Below are positions 16,825 through 24,824 of a stretch of 64,000 nucleotides of DNA, piece by piece; the stretch's first letter is position 1, and each line of letters opens with the position of its first letter. Source of the stretch: Poriferisocius sp965200775 (GTDB taxonomy: Bacteria > Actinomycetota > Acidimicrobiia > Acidimicrobiales > Bin134); assembly GCA_965200775.1 (NCBI GenBank), contig OZ241383.1, positions 1 to 64,000 of the forward strand, written 5' to 3'. The position numbers and the translations under genes are program-made. The notes below the pieces were generated by a model. It saw nothing but the letters and a program-made list of their open reading frames with translations, ran no database searches and was not told where the DNA came from.

Positions 16825-17449
16825 CACCATGACTGCCGAGCAGGAGACCGAAGAGGCTGTGGCCCACGACCACAGCCCCCAGCATCACACCAGCACCGGC
16901 ATCTCCAACGAGAAGCTGGCCATGTGGGTATTCCTCGGGTCGGAGTGCCTGCTGTTCGGCGGGCTGATCTCCACCTATATGTTCTACAAGGGGCGTATCG
17001 GTCCCGATGATGTCGGCCCCGAGGTGTTCGACATCCCGTTCACGTCGGTCAGCTCGTTCGTGCTGCTCATGAGCTCGCTGACCATGGTGTTCGCGGTGTC
17101 GGCCATCGCCCGGGGCGACCTGCGGGGGAACCGCATCTGGCTGGCCACCACAGCGGCGCTGGGTGCCACCTTTGTGGCCGGGCAGGTGTACGAGTTCACC
17201 GCCTTCTACAGCGAGGGTCTGGGGTTCACCACCAATCTGTTTGGCTCCTCGTTCTACGCGCTAACCGGGTTCCACGGCGCTCACGTCACCATCGGCATCA
17301 TCATGTTGATGTCGCTTTTGGTGATGTCGTTTCGGGGCAAACTCACCCAGCAGCGGGCCGAAACCGTGGAAATCATCGGCCTGTACTGGCACTTCGTCGA
17401 TATCGTCTGGATCGTGATCTTCACGATCGTTTACCTCTTCCCGCAGTAG
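16817..17449 (+). CDS. ctaE: Cytochrome c oxidase subunit III
   Basis: A 210-residue subunit III with about five membrane helices. Family blocks are MWVFLGSECLLFGGLI, GFHGAHVTIG and the C-terminal GLYWHFVDIVWIVIF, with the His and Asp that the paralogue at 11866 lacks. The N-terminus is His-rich (HDHSPQHH). The TTG at 16817 overlaps the ctaD stop and follows GGAGG by about nine bases, whereas the ATG at 16829 would be too far from it. Translational coupling to ctaD is likely. Confidence 0.94.
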   Translation: MADTMTAEQETEEAVAHDHSPQHHTSTGISNEKLAMWVFLGSECLLFGGLISTYMFYKGRIGPDDVGPEVFDIPFTSVSSFVLLMSSLTMVFAVSAIARGDLRGNRIWLATTAALGATFVAGQVYEFTAFYSEGLGFTTNLFGSSFYALTGFHGAHVTIGIIMLMSLLVMSFRGKLTQQRAETVEIIGLYWHFVDIVWIVIFTIVYLFPQ

Positions 17450-17457
17450 GACCCGCC

Positions 17458-17829
17458 ATGGCCACCGTCACCCCCGAATCGCCCGACGCGGCGCAAACCC
17501 CCTCCGGCGACCACGCGCCCGACACCGGCCACGGTTCCGACACCGGCCATGCTCATCCCACCGACTGGCTCTACATCAAGGTGGCCATCGCCCTGGCCCT
17601 GCTCACCGCGTTCGAGGTGTTCACCTACTTCGAGTCGCTTCATGGGTGGGGCGACACCGCCATCATCGTGATGCTGGTGGTGATGATGCTGGTGAAGTTC
17701 TTCCTCGTGGTGGCGTTCTTCATGCACCTCAAATTCGACGCCCCGATCTTCTGGCGATTGTTCGTTTTCGGGTTGATACTGGCCATGGCGGTGTACATGG
17801 TCATGCTCACCGCGTTCCGCTTCTGGTAG
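17458..17829 (+). CDS. Cytochrome c oxidase subunit IV-type small membrane protein
   Basis: A 123-residue protein with a polar, His-rich N-terminal 35 residues and three hydrophobic helices. The block MLVVMMLVKFFLVVAFFMHL is the signature of prokaryotic COX4/CyoD-type subunits. It lies eight bases after ctaE and seven before ctaG, so it belongs to the oxidase operon and likely packs against subunits I and III. Confidence 0.88.
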   Translation: MATVTPESPDAAQTPSGDHAPDTGHGSDTGHAHPTDWLYIKVAIALALLTAFEVFTYFESLHGWGDTAIIVMLVVMMLVKFFLVVAFFMHLKFDAPIFWRLFVFGLILAMAVYMVMLTAFRFW

Positions 17830-17835
17830 AGGTCA

Positions 17836-18744
17836 GTGGCTTTCGCCGCCGACACCGACATCTGGCGGTACCAGCCCCATATCGAGGTCTGGCTCATTCT
17901 GGGGGCCGGGATCGTCATGGCCTGGTACGCCGCCCGGGTGATCGCTCCCAAAGCCGCTCCCCCCGGAGAGCCCCCGTTCACCCGGCGCCACGGCACGGCG
18001 TTCGCCGCGGCCATGATCCTGCTGTGGGTGGCCAGCGACTGGCCCATGCACGACATCTCCGAGGAGTACCTGTACTCCGTCCACATGATCCAGCACCTTC
18101 TCATCACCTTCCTGGTGCCCCCGCTGATCCTGGCCGCCATCCCCGAATGGCTGGCCCGGTTGCTGGTGAGCGGCGACGGGAGCGCCGGGGTGTGGATCCG
18201 CAGGGTGTCCCGGCCGGTGGCCGCCGGAGTCATGTTCAACTTCATGGTGGCGGTGAGCCACATTCCCTGGGTGGTGAACACCTCGGTGGAAAGCGGGGCG
18301 CTGCACTACTTCGTGCATCTTTTGCTGGTGGCCACCGCTCTGGTGATGTGGATGCCGGTGTGCGGCCCGATTCCCGAGCTGCGCATGGGTGATCCGGGCC
18401 GGATGATCTACCTGTTCACCATGTCGGTGCTGCCCACCGTTCCCGGTGCGTTCCTGACCTTCGCCCAGGACCCCGTTTACACCGCTTACGACCACCAGGT
18501 CCGCCTGTGGGGCATCGGTGTGCAGGCCGACCAGCAGGCCGCCGGCCTCATCATGAAACTGGCCGGGGGCATGTACCTCTGGGGGTGGATCGGGGTGCTG
18601 TTCTTCCGCTGGGCCACCGTCCAGCAGCGGGCCGACACTCAGATGCGCTTGGTCACCGCCGTCCCGTCGAGGCTCGTGGCGCCCGGAACCCGGGTTCCTG
18701 CCACGTCGTCGGCCAACGGTTCGTCCTCCAACGGCGCCCGATGA
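17836..18744 (+). CDS. ctaG: Caa3-type oxidase assembly factor CtaG
   Basis: A 302-residue polytopic protein of the Caa3_CtaG family (distinct from the Cox11-type CtaG). About seven membrane helices are visible, with conserved features SDWPMHDISEEYLYSVHMIQ and HLLITFLVPPLILAAIP near residues 67-100. It is thought to assist copper or subunit assembly of caa3 oxidases. It starts with GTG seven bases after the subunit IV gene and ends in a four-base ATGA overlap with serS, which is therefore read from the same transcript. Confidence 0.9.
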   Translation: MAFAADTDIWRYQPHIEVWLILGAGIVMAWYAARVIAPKAAPPGEPPFTRRHGTAFAAAMILLWVASDWPMHDISEEYLYSVHMIQHLLITFLVPPLILAAIPEWLARLLVSGDGSAGVWIRRVSRPVAAGVMFNFMVAVSHIPWVVNTSVESGALHYFVHLLLVATALVMWMPVCGPIPELRMGDPGRMIYLFTMSVLPTVPGAFLTFAQDPVYTAYDHQVRLWGIGVQADQQAAGLIMKLAGGMYLWGWIGVLFFRWATVQQRADTQMRLVTAVPSRLVAPGTRVPATSSANGSSSNGAR

Positions 18745-20015
18745 TCGACCTGCGCCTCGTGCGCACCGACCTCGACTCGGTGCAGGCTGCCCTGGCCCGC
18801 AGGGGCATCGACCTGTCGGAACTGGATCAGGTTGTGGCCCTCGATCAGCGCCACCGCAGCCTGATCACCGAACGGGATGCGGTCCGCCACCAGGTCAAGG
18901 AGCTGTCGCAGCAGGTAGGAAGGCTCAAGCGTGATGGTCAACACGCCGACGCAGACGCCGCGGCCACCCAGAGCCGCGAGCTGGGTGCCCGGGAGAAATC
19001 GCTGGCCGCCGACGCAGACGCCGTTGCCGACGAGATGCATCAGCTCCTGTTGCACATCCCCAACCTGCCGGCGCCTGACGCGCCCGACGGCCCCGACGAC
19101 ACCGCCAACCCGATCCTGAGGGTGGAGAACTTCGACCCCGATGCCTACGGCGAGCACCAGCGGGTACCCCACTGGGAGTTCGCCGTCGAGGCCGGCTGGT
19201 TGGACATGGAGCGGGCCGCCAAGCTGTCGGGCTCGATGTTCGCCATGCTCCGGGGCCCGGGAGCGGCCCTGGCCCGGGCGCTCATCCAGTTCGGGCTCAA
19301 CCGCAACGCCGACCGCTACGAGGAGATCAGGCCGCCCTCGCTGGTCCGCAGCCAGATCATGGTGAGCACCGGTCAGCTTCCCAAGTTCGCCGACGACGCC
19401 TACTTCCTCGAACGGGACGACCTGTGGGCGATCCCCACCGCCGAGGCCCCGCTCACGTCGCTGGCCTCCGGCGAGATCCTCGACGAAGCCGACCTGCCCA
19501 TGAGGATGATGGCCCATACGTCCTGCTACCGGCGGGAGGCCGGCGCAGCGGGCCGAGACACCCGTGGCCTGCTGCGGGTCCACGAGTTCGACAAGGTGGA
19601 GGTGCTGGCCTACGCCACACCCGAGCAGGCCCCCGAGGTTCACGCCGAGATCCTGGAGCGGGCCGAGTCGGCCATCGCCGAGTTGGGCTTGGCCTACCGC
19701 ATCGTGGACATCTGTGCCGGGGACCTGGGCCAGGCTCACCACCGGTCATGGGATGTGGAGGTGTACGCCCCCGGCGCCGATCAGTGGCTGGAGGTGTCGT
19801 CGGTGTCGTGGTATTCCGACTACCAGGCCCGCCGAGCCGACCTTCGCTACCGGCCCGAGGGGGGCAAGGGCACCCGCATCCTCCACACCCTCAACGGTTC
19901 GGCTCTGGCCGTGCCCCGGGTGTGGGCAGCGCTGGTGGAAACCTGCCGCCAACCCGACGGGTCGGTGGTCGTTCCCGAGGTTCTGCGCCCCTACCTCGGC
20001 CGGGACGTTCTGTAG
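18741..20015 (+). CDS. serS: Seryl-tRNA synthetase
   Basis: A 424-residue class II synthetase that charges tRNA-Ser. The N-terminal 110 residues form the long antiparallel coiled-coil arm (MIDLRLVRTDLDSVQ onward). Motif 2 is CYRREAGAAGRDTRGLLRVH and motif 3 is LHTLNGSALAVPRV. The ATG at 18741 overlaps the ctaG stop; the longer upstream frame is ctaG shadow. A housekeeping gene at the end of the oxidase operon has no obvious functional link. Confidence 0.97.
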   Translation: MIDLRLVRTDLDSVQAALARRGIDLSELDQVVALDQRHRSLITERDAVRHQVKELSQQVGRLKRDGQHADADAAATQSRELGAREKSLAADADAVADEMHQLLLHIPNLPAPDAPDGPDDTANPILRVENFDPDAYGEHQRVPHWEFAVEAGWLDMERAAKLSGSMFAMLRGPGAALARALIQFGLNRNADRYEEIRPPSLVRSQIMVSTGQLPKFADDAYFLERDDLWAIPTAEAPLTSLASGEILDEADLPMRMMAHTSCYRREAGAAGRDTRGLLRVHEFDKVEVLAYATPEQAPEVHAEILERAESAIAELGLAYRIVDICAGDLGQAHHRSWDVEVYAPGADQWLEVSSVSWYSDYQARRADLRYRPEGGKGTRILHTLNGSALAVPRVWAALVETCRQPDGSVVVPEVLRPYLGRDVL

Positions 20016-20049
20016 GGTCCGCCTGCCTGCCGGGCCTGAGACGGCTGCC

Positions 20050-21171
20050 CTATTGCCCCCCGGCCCCGAAGAGGCTGGGCCCACCGCGGGGTCGCAACTG
20101 CACCCACAACACCGTCGCCACGATCAGCGCCAGCAAAACCTCCCAGAACACCGGCCACCGGGCGGGATCGGTGAACCAGTGGCCCACCCGCTCGGGGATG
20201 TCGGCGCTGGTCCGCAGCATCGGCAGCACCAGCAGGTCGCCCCGGTAGGTGACCACCTCGGCCACCGCGTACCCTGCGGCCACCACCGACGAGGCCAAGA
20301 CAAGCCACGGTCGGGGGAGGCTGTGGCGAAACGCCCAGAGCAGCAGGGCCAGCAGCACGATGCCGGTGGCCAGGCCGAACCGGTTGCCTCCCACATCGAC
20401 GATCCAGTTCTCCAGGCGGGTGGACACCCGGTTCGAGGCCTCCACGAACGGGTTGTTGGCCTCGAAATCGTTGCGCAGCAGAACCTGAACCTCCCACCAG
20501 CCGTAGAACCCCAGCACCACACCGGCCACAATCAAGAAGCCCCCCGAGATCCGGTTGATGTGGGGCAGGAGGCGACGCATGTTGGCCGTCACCCCGGAAC
20601 GCCCCATGGCTACCGCCAGGGTCAGCCCCGTGATCACCAGCCCCATCCCCAGGGCGTAGGCCAGGAACCTCATGGTGCCCTCGAACCAGCCGTCGGCGCT
20701 GAAAGAGCCGCTGACGCTGCCGAAGAACACCGGGCTGGCACACCCCAGCGAGACCACCGCGTAGGACACCCCGAACAGGAAGATGGAGATCAAACTCTGG
20801 CTGTCGCCCCCCTTGGACAGGCGGGGCACCGAGATCTTGGGCTCGAATCCGGCCAGCATGGCAATGCCCAGCACCACCATGAGGCCGCTGATCACCAGGG
20901 TGATCCACGGGCCGCGTTGGGTGATGGTCGAAGTGGATATCAGCGACGAGGTGAGCGCGCCGATGATCCCGAAGAAGGCCACGAACCCGCTTGTGAGGGT
21001 GAGGCCCACGATCAGGCCCCGGAACACGTTCCGAGCGGTGTCGGTGGTGTCGTCGCTCCGGTTGACGCCCACGAAGTAGGCCAGGTACGCCGGGAGCATG
21101 GCGAAGCCGCACGGGTTCATCGCTGCCACCAGACCAGCGCCGAACGGTACGGCAAGATCGAGATCGAACAT
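20050..21171 (-). CDS. ccdA: CcdA/DsbD-family transmembrane thiol-electron transporter
   Basis: A 373-residue membrane protein that carries reductant from cytoplasmic thioredoxin across the membrane for cytochrome c or CuA maturation. The redox cysteines are in MNPCGFAMLP (helix 1) and SLGCASPVFF (helix 4). Six core helices (to about 235) are followed by an extra C-terminal region with two or three more helices, longer than minimal CcdA. It is convergent with serS and lies just downstream of a TlpA-like thioredoxin on the same strand, its likely partner. The cytochrome c fused to subunit II is a plausible client. Confidence 0.9.
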   Translation of the reverse strand: MFDLDLAVPFGAGLVAAMNPCGFAMLPAYLAYFVGVNRSDDTTDTARNVFRGLIVGLTLTSGFVAFFGIIGALTSSLISTSTITQRGPWITLVISGLMVVLGIAMLAGFEPKISVPRLSKGGDSQSLISIFLFGVSYAVVSLGCASPVFFGSVSGSFSADGWFEGTMRFLAYALGMGLVITGLTLAVAMGRSGVTANMRRLLPHINRISGGFLIVAGVVLGFYGWWEVQVLLRNDFEANNPFVEASNRVSTRLENWIVDVGGNRFGLATGIVLLALLLWAFRHSLPRPWLVLASSVVAAGYAVAEVVTYRGDLLVLPMLRTSADIPERVGHWFTDPARWPVFWEVLLALIVATVLWVQLRPRGGPSLFGAGGQ

Positions 21172-21262
21172 CCCCTCAGCCTATTGATTGAGCTCAACCG
21201 GGAGGGGAGCTAGGGGTTTGACCATGCCTGGCCGGGCATCCCGACTGTGAGCAGCAGGGCCG

Positions 21263-21772
21263 TTAGGGCTTCAGGTGGGTGTCGATGTGTCGGTTGATCT
21301 GTAAGGCGGTCAGCCCGCCGGTGTGCTGGTAGCGCACCTCGCCGCTTGGGGCTATGAACAAGGTGGTGGGCATACCGAGAATCTCGAACCCGTTTCCGAT
21401 GGCGGCTTGCGGATCCAGGCCGGTGGGGTAGGTCACCCCGGTGTCGGCCACGATCTCCCTGGCCCGGGTTCTGGTGTCGTTGGCAGCGAGGCCGACGAAT
21501 GCGATGTCGGGACGCTGCTGATGTACCGCTTCCAGTGCCGGCATTTCGGCTTTGCAAGGCGTACACCACGACGCGAAGAAGTTGAGCACAACGGGACGAT
21601 CGAGGAACGCTTCCACCGAGGTGGTGCCCCCGCCGAGAAGTTCAAACTCGATCGCTTCGGCCTGGACATCGTCGCCGGCCCCTGATTCACAGGAGCCGGC
21701 GACGACGACGGTCAAGGCGGCGGCCATCAGCCATGCGGCGCTTCGCACCGCCCGGCGACGCCGCCCGGCCAT
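21263..21772 (-). CDS. TlpA/ResA-like exported thioredoxin
   Basis: A 169-residue thioredoxin-fold protein with an N-terminal export signal ending in VVVAGSC, a possible lipobox (Cys28), so it is probably membrane-anchored on the outside. The active site is FFASWCTPCKAEMP (Cys70, Cys73) and the cis-Pro loop is GMPTTLFI. Such proteins reduce the CXXCH of apocytochrome c or the CuA site. The ATG at 21772 overlaps the stop of the whiB gene (TGATG). With ccdA downstream it forms an extracytoplasmic thiol-reduction pair. Confidence 0.9.
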   Translation of the reverse strand: MAGRRRRAVRSAAWLMAAALTVVVAGSCESGAGDDVQAEAIEFELLGGGTTSVEAFLDRPVVLNFFASWCTPCKAEMPALEAVHQQRPDIAFVGLAANDTRTRAREIVADTGVTYPTGLDPQAAIGNGFEILGMPTTLFIAPSGEVRYQHTGGLTALQINRHIDTHLKP

Positions 21773-22110
21773 CAGGCCGAGCGGAGCCGCTCGCGCAGAT
21801 GTTCGGGCACTGGCACGTGGAGGAACTCGTCCTCCGGACGGGGCACCTTGGCCGGACGTCCCCGACGCCGCTTGCTGGTCAGCACCTTTCCATTGCGGAA
21901 AAGCTGGCCTCCCCAGACTCCCCAGGGCTCGCGGCGAGCGATCGCCCCCTCCAGGCACGGAACCATCACCGGGCACTCGGCGCAGATGGCTTTGGCCTGG
22001 GAGATGTGCTGGAGTTCGTCGGAGAAGAAGATCTCCCCGAGCGAGGCGTCGTCGGTGCGGCAGGCGGCATCGTGACGCCAGGGTGCATTTTCAAAGAGCA
22101 GCGCCTCCAT
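21772..22110 (-). CDS. WhiB7-like iron-sulfur transcription regulator
   Basis: A 112-residue WhiB protein. The four Fe-S cysteines are Cys17, Cys43, Cys46 and Cys52 (CAECPVMVPC). The sigma-binding turn is EPWGVWGGQ, with the Glu-Pro-Trp form seen in WhiB7, and an AT-hook RRRGRPAK follows (81-88), also typical of WhiB7. In mycobacteria and Streptomyces WhiB7 controls intrinsic antibiotic resistance and is induced by translation stress. ATG 22110 follows AAGGAG at ideal spacing. The leader has an upstream ORF and a terminator (see those entries). The C-terminal 22 residues extend beyond the usual WhiB7 end. The orthology is inferred from motifs. Confidence 0.85.
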   Translation of the reverse strand: MEALLFENAPWRHDAACRTDDASLGEIFFSDELQHISQAKAICAECPVMVPCLEGAIARREPWGVWGGQLFRNGKVLTSKRRRGRPAKVPRPEDEFLHVPVPEHLRERLRSA

Positions 22111-22170
22111 GGTTCTCCTTTCGGGGGTCTTGGGCTTGGGCAGTGGTTGAGGGTGGACAGAAACTGAAAA

Positions 22171-22194
22171 GGCCGCCGGATTTTTCCGGCGGCC
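22171..22194 (-). terminator. Intrinsic terminator/attenuator in the whiB leader
   Basis: A perfect 10-bp stem (GGCCGCCGGA / TCCGGCGGCC) with a 4-nt loop, read on the minus strand and followed by TTTTCAGTTT. It lies between the upstream ORF and the whiB start, 61 nt before the ATG. Either it ends transcripts from the metallo-beta-lactamase gene or, more interestingly, it attenuates whiB. A competing pairing exists: GGGCCTC at the end of the upstream ORF can pair with GAGGC at the base of the stem. Confidence 0.75.
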
Positions 22195-22225
22195 TCGGGA
22201 GTGTTTGATCCTCTGTAGTCGTTCC

Positions 22226-22390
22226 CTACGTGGATCCTCCCTGAGGCCCGGTGCCGGTGGTCTTGTGACCGAACACACACGGCATGGGGTTGGCCAGCCA
22301 GTAATCCTGGTGAATACCGGCTGATTCAGCCATCGATACGAGCGCGTTACGGCTTTGGCAGCCGCGTGCGACGAATGTCTGGCTGAACAT
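22226..22390 (-). CDS. 54-codon upstream ORF in the whiB leader
   Basis: An ATG at 22390 opens 54 codons and ends with TAG at 22226, 32 nt before the terminator stem on the minus strand. The peptide starts MFSQTFVARG and ends TGPQGGST, with two cysteines. WhiB7 genes of mycobacteria and Streptomyces are known to be controlled by an upstream ORF whose translation decides between a terminator and an antiterminator. This arrangement matches that logic. A TTGACA lies at 22426-22421 upstream, but I see no convincing -10 element at normal spacing. A free-standing small protein is an alternative. Confidence 0.5.
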   Translation of the reverse strand: MFSQTFVARGCQSRNALVSMAESAGIHQDYWLANPMPCVFGHKTTGTGPQGGST

Positions 22391-22446
22391 GTACACCACT
22401 CAACAGTCTATTGGGCACGGTGTCAACTTATTTCGGTGATTTCTTC

Positions 22447-23529
22447 CTATGCCGCTGATGGCTGCTTCACCTCGAACGTAACCAGGCCCTCGGGGGTGGC
22501 GCCCTGGCTGGCTTCGCCGATCACCCGGAGATGCACGAGGTGGGCGAAGGTTTCGCTGGCCGCCATGTCCCCCCAGGCTCGCTCGCTGAACAAGATCCTC
22601 ATGTAGTCCTCCACCGTGGCGCAGCCCAGCTTCTCGCCGGCTTGGCGAAGCACGTCGAGGCGCTCGTGGTGGTGAACGCAGATGTCGTCGGCCCGGCCTC
22701 CGATGTCGCTGAACGGATGCCCGTGAGCGGGCAGGGCGAGGGTGGCGCCCTCCAGGGTGTTCATCCGTTCCAGGGAGTCGAAGAAGTCGGCCAGCGAGTC
22801 GTTGGTGTTGGTGCGCCCGGCTATGTGGGGTGTGATGGTGGGTAGCACGTGGTCGCCGGTGAACACGGCACCGTGTTCCGGGTCAAACAGGCAGAGGTGA
22901 TCGCCGGTGTGGCCGGGGGTGTGCAACGCCACCCACTCACGGCGGGCCAGGCTGATGACCTGGCTGTCCACCACCTTCACGGTGGGGCTGGGGGTTCGGA
23001 ACCAGCGGGCGTTGAAGTTGCCCATCTTGCGGAACCGTTGAATCTGCTCCCGGCGGGGCGGTGTCCTCTTGGTGCCCCACGGGGTGGGGGTGGAGAAGCT
23101 CTTTTCGATGCGGGTCAGGATCTCGTCTTCGGAGGCGGCGCCCTCGGTGTCGTGGGTTTCCTCCGCCTCGTTGCGGTCCCATATCGGGCTGAAGCTCTCG
23201 TGGGTCAAGATGTCGGCCCCGGATTCCTCCCGCAACCGTTCGGCTCCCCCGAAATGATCGAAGTGGGAGTGGGTGATGATTGCGGTGTGAACGTCGCCAA
23301 CCTGGTAGCCGGCCCGGTTCAGCCGATCGACCAGGGCGTTCCACGAGTCGGGGCCGGGTAGTCCGGGGTCCACTACCGCAACACCCCGGTCGTCCTCCAT
23401 GATGTAGCAGTTCACGTGCCCCAAACCCGGCAGATCAACCGGCAGCATGCTGCGTAGCACCCCCGGTACCACCTCGGAGACATCGACGGTGGCTGGCTCT
23501 TGCTCCTGCTTTCGAGGTCTTTCGGTCAT
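22447..23529 (-). CDS. Metallo-beta-lactamase-fold hydrolase
   Basis: A 360-residue MBL-fold protein. The metal motif is THSHFDHFGG (His87, His89, Asp91, His92), followed by HTPGHTGDHLC, FTGDHVLP (bridging Asp) and a late LPAHGHPF. The architecture, with an insertion between residues 120 and 190 and a C-terminal helical domain, resembles glyoxalase II-like or LACTB2-type hydrolases rather than antibiotic-hydrolysing enzymes. ATG 23529 overlaps the orn stop by ATGA, so the two genes are co-translated. LACTB2-like proteins can act on RNA or thioesters; the adjacency to an oligoribonuclease is suggestive but not proof. Confidence 0.85.
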   Translation of the reverse strand: MTERPRKQEQEPATVDVSEVVPGVLRSMLPVDLPGLGHVNCYIMEDDRGVAVVDPGLPGPDSWNALVDRLNRAGYQVGDVHTAIITHSHFDHFGGAERLREESGADILTHESFSPIWDRNEAEETHDTEGAASEDEILTRIEKSFSTPTPWGTKRTPPRREQIQRFRKMGNFNARWFRTPSPTVKVVDSQVISLARREWVALHTPGHTGDHLCLFDPEHGAVFTGDHVLPTITPHIAGRTNTNDSLADFFDSLERMNTLEGATLALPAHGHPFSDIGGRADDICVHHHERLDVLRQAGEKLGCATVEDYMRILFSERAWGDMAASETFAHLVHLRVIGEASQGATPEGLVTFEVKQPSAA

Positions 23530-24077
23530 GGGCTTGCCTCGTCCGGGATGCGGAAGAAGTTGTCCCGGAAGTGGCGAAGCTCGTTCAGGCTTTCCCAGAT
23601 GTCGTCCAGGGCCCGATGCCCCTTCTTCTTCTTGGGAGCGGCGCGGTATGCGGCGGGGTGCCAACGCCGGGCCAGCTCCTTGACGGTGGAGACGTCGATG
23701 GAGCGGTAGTGGAAGAAGTTCTCCACCTCGGGAAGCTGCGCGGACAGGAAGCGGCGGTCCATGCCGATGGTGTTCCCGCACAAGGGCACGGTGCCGGGCT
23801 TGGTGATGTGCTGCTTGAGGAAGTCCAAGGTCATCTCGCCGGCTGCTTCCAGGCTGAGCGTTGATGCCTTGATTTCCTCCAGCAGCCGGCTCTTGGTGTG
23901 CATCTTCGTCACCACGTCCTCCATTGATGCCAACGCTTCCGGGGCGGCGGCGACCACAAGGTCGGGTCCCTCGGCGACAAGCTCCAGGTTGTTGTCGGTG
24001 ACAAGGGTGGCGATCTCCACGATCACGTCGCAGGCCGGGTTCAAGCCCGTCATCTCCAGGTCCATCCAAGCCAACAT
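23526..24077 (-). CDS. orn: Oligoribonuclease
   Basis: A DEDDh 3'-5' exoribonuclease of 183 residues that degrades 2-5 nt RNA and pGpG. Exo I is LAWMDLEMTGLNP (Asp6, Glu8), Exo II is CGNTIGMDRRFL, and Exo III ends with KGHRALDDIWES (catalytic His and Asp). Start ATG 24077 is 16 bp from a block of four 48-bp repeats that fills its upstream region. It is the first gene of a minus-strand pair with the MBL hydrolase. Confidence 0.95.
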   Translation of the reverse strand: MLAWMDLEMTGLNPACDVIVEIATLVTDNNLELVAEGPDLVVAAAPEALASMEDVVTKMHTKSRLLEEIKASTLSLEAAGEMTLDFLKQHITKPGTVPLCGNTIGMDRRFLSAQLPEVENFFHYRSIDVSTVKELARRWHPAAYRAAPKKKKGHRALDDIWESLNELRHFRDNFFRIPDEASP

Positions 24078-24092
24078 CTGGGTTTGACCCTA

Positions 24093-24279
24093 GAGGTTGA
24101 GGGGCGGCAAACCTGAGTTGGCCAGGTCGGGTCGACGCTGGAGGTTGAGGGGCGGCAAACCTGAGTTGGCCAGGTCGGGTCGACGCTGGAGGTTGAGGGG
24201 CGGCAAACCTGAGTTGGCCAGGTCGGGTCGACGCTGGAGGTTGAGGGGTGGCAAACCTGGGTTGGTCGGTTTTGGGGCC
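24093..24279. repeat. 48-bp tandem repeat array (about 3.9 copies) between orn and dut
   Basis: Units start at 24093, 24141, 24189 and 24237, each opening GAGGTTGAGGGGCGGCAAAC and ending GTCGGGTCGACGCTG. The first three are essentially identical and the fourth has drifted. The array fills the divergent gap between orn (minus) and dut (plus). There are no spacers, so this is not CRISPR. As 48 is divisible by three, every frame shows a 16-residue repeat, but no start or codon pattern supports translation. Confidence 0.95.
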
Positions 24280-24320
24280 GGAACAGGTAGAGAATCGGTT
24301 TGGGGGGTAGTGTCGCCGCC

Positions 24321-24758
24321 GTGTTGGAGATACCCATCGTTCGCAGCCGTCCTGACCTGCCGTTTCCCCGCTATGCCACAGAGGGCGACGCCGGGGCCGA
24401 CCTCATCGCCAGCGAGGATGTCGAGCTGGCTCCGGGTGGGGGTCGGGGCCTGGTGCCCACAGGAACGTTCATCGCCATCCCCGAGGGGTATGCAGGGTTT
24501 GTGCAACCCCGCAGCGGGCTGGCGTTGCGCCACGGGGTGACGTGCCTGAACACCCCGGGGTTGATCGATTCGGGCTACCGGGGCGAGTTGAAGGTGTTGC
24601 TGGTGAACACCGATCCGGTCGAGCCGTTCACAGTCCGTCGTGGCGAGCGGATCGCCCAGCTCGTGTTGCAGAAGGTGGAGCGGGCCGACTTCGTGGAGGT
24701 GGAGGAACTGCCCCCATCGGCCCGGGGCACAGGCGGTTTCGGCTCCACCGGCCGGTAA
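24321..24758 (+). CDS. dut: Deoxyuridine 5'-triphosphate nucleotidohydrolase
   Basis: A 145-residue trimeric dUTPase that converts dUTP to dUMP. All five motifs are visible: GDAGADLIA, PRSGLALRHG, GLIDSGYRGELKV, ERIAQLVLQ and the C-terminal ARGTGGFGSTGR. GTG at 24321 is chosen because it gives the usual N-terminus (VLEIPIVRS); an upstream in-frame start at 24300 would add seven non-conserved residues. It is divergent from orn across the 48-bp repeat array. Confidence 0.96.
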   Translation: MLEIPIVRSRPDLPFPRYATEGDAGADLIASEDVELAPGGGRGLVPTGTFIAIPEGYAGFVQPRSGLALRHGVTCLNTPGLIDSGYRGELKVLLVNTDPVEPFTVRRGERIAQLVLQKVERADFVEVEELPPSARGTGGFGSTGR

Positions 24759-24824
24759 TGGCCGCGGGCCGGGGATCGCCCCATTAGCGCAGTTCCCCGG
24801 TTCTGCTGCTTGGGGCGCTGTGGT

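Noticed and set aside
19564..21213. A 549-residue plus-strand open frame
   Set aside because: It crosses serS out of frame and then runs antisense to ccdA; composition and lack of motifs show it is a shadow.
23038..23529. Antibiotic-degrading metallo-beta-lactamase linked to the WhiB7-like gene
   Set aside because: The metal motif is that of the wide MBL superfamily; there is no signal peptide and the gene is coupled to orn, so a resistance role is not supported.
24090..24533. Frames on both strands encoding a 16-residue repeat (for example PLNLQRRPDLANSGLP)
   Set aside because: The repeat arises because the 48-bp DNA unit is divisible by three. The frames lie largely antisense to dut or in the gap, with no ribosome site.
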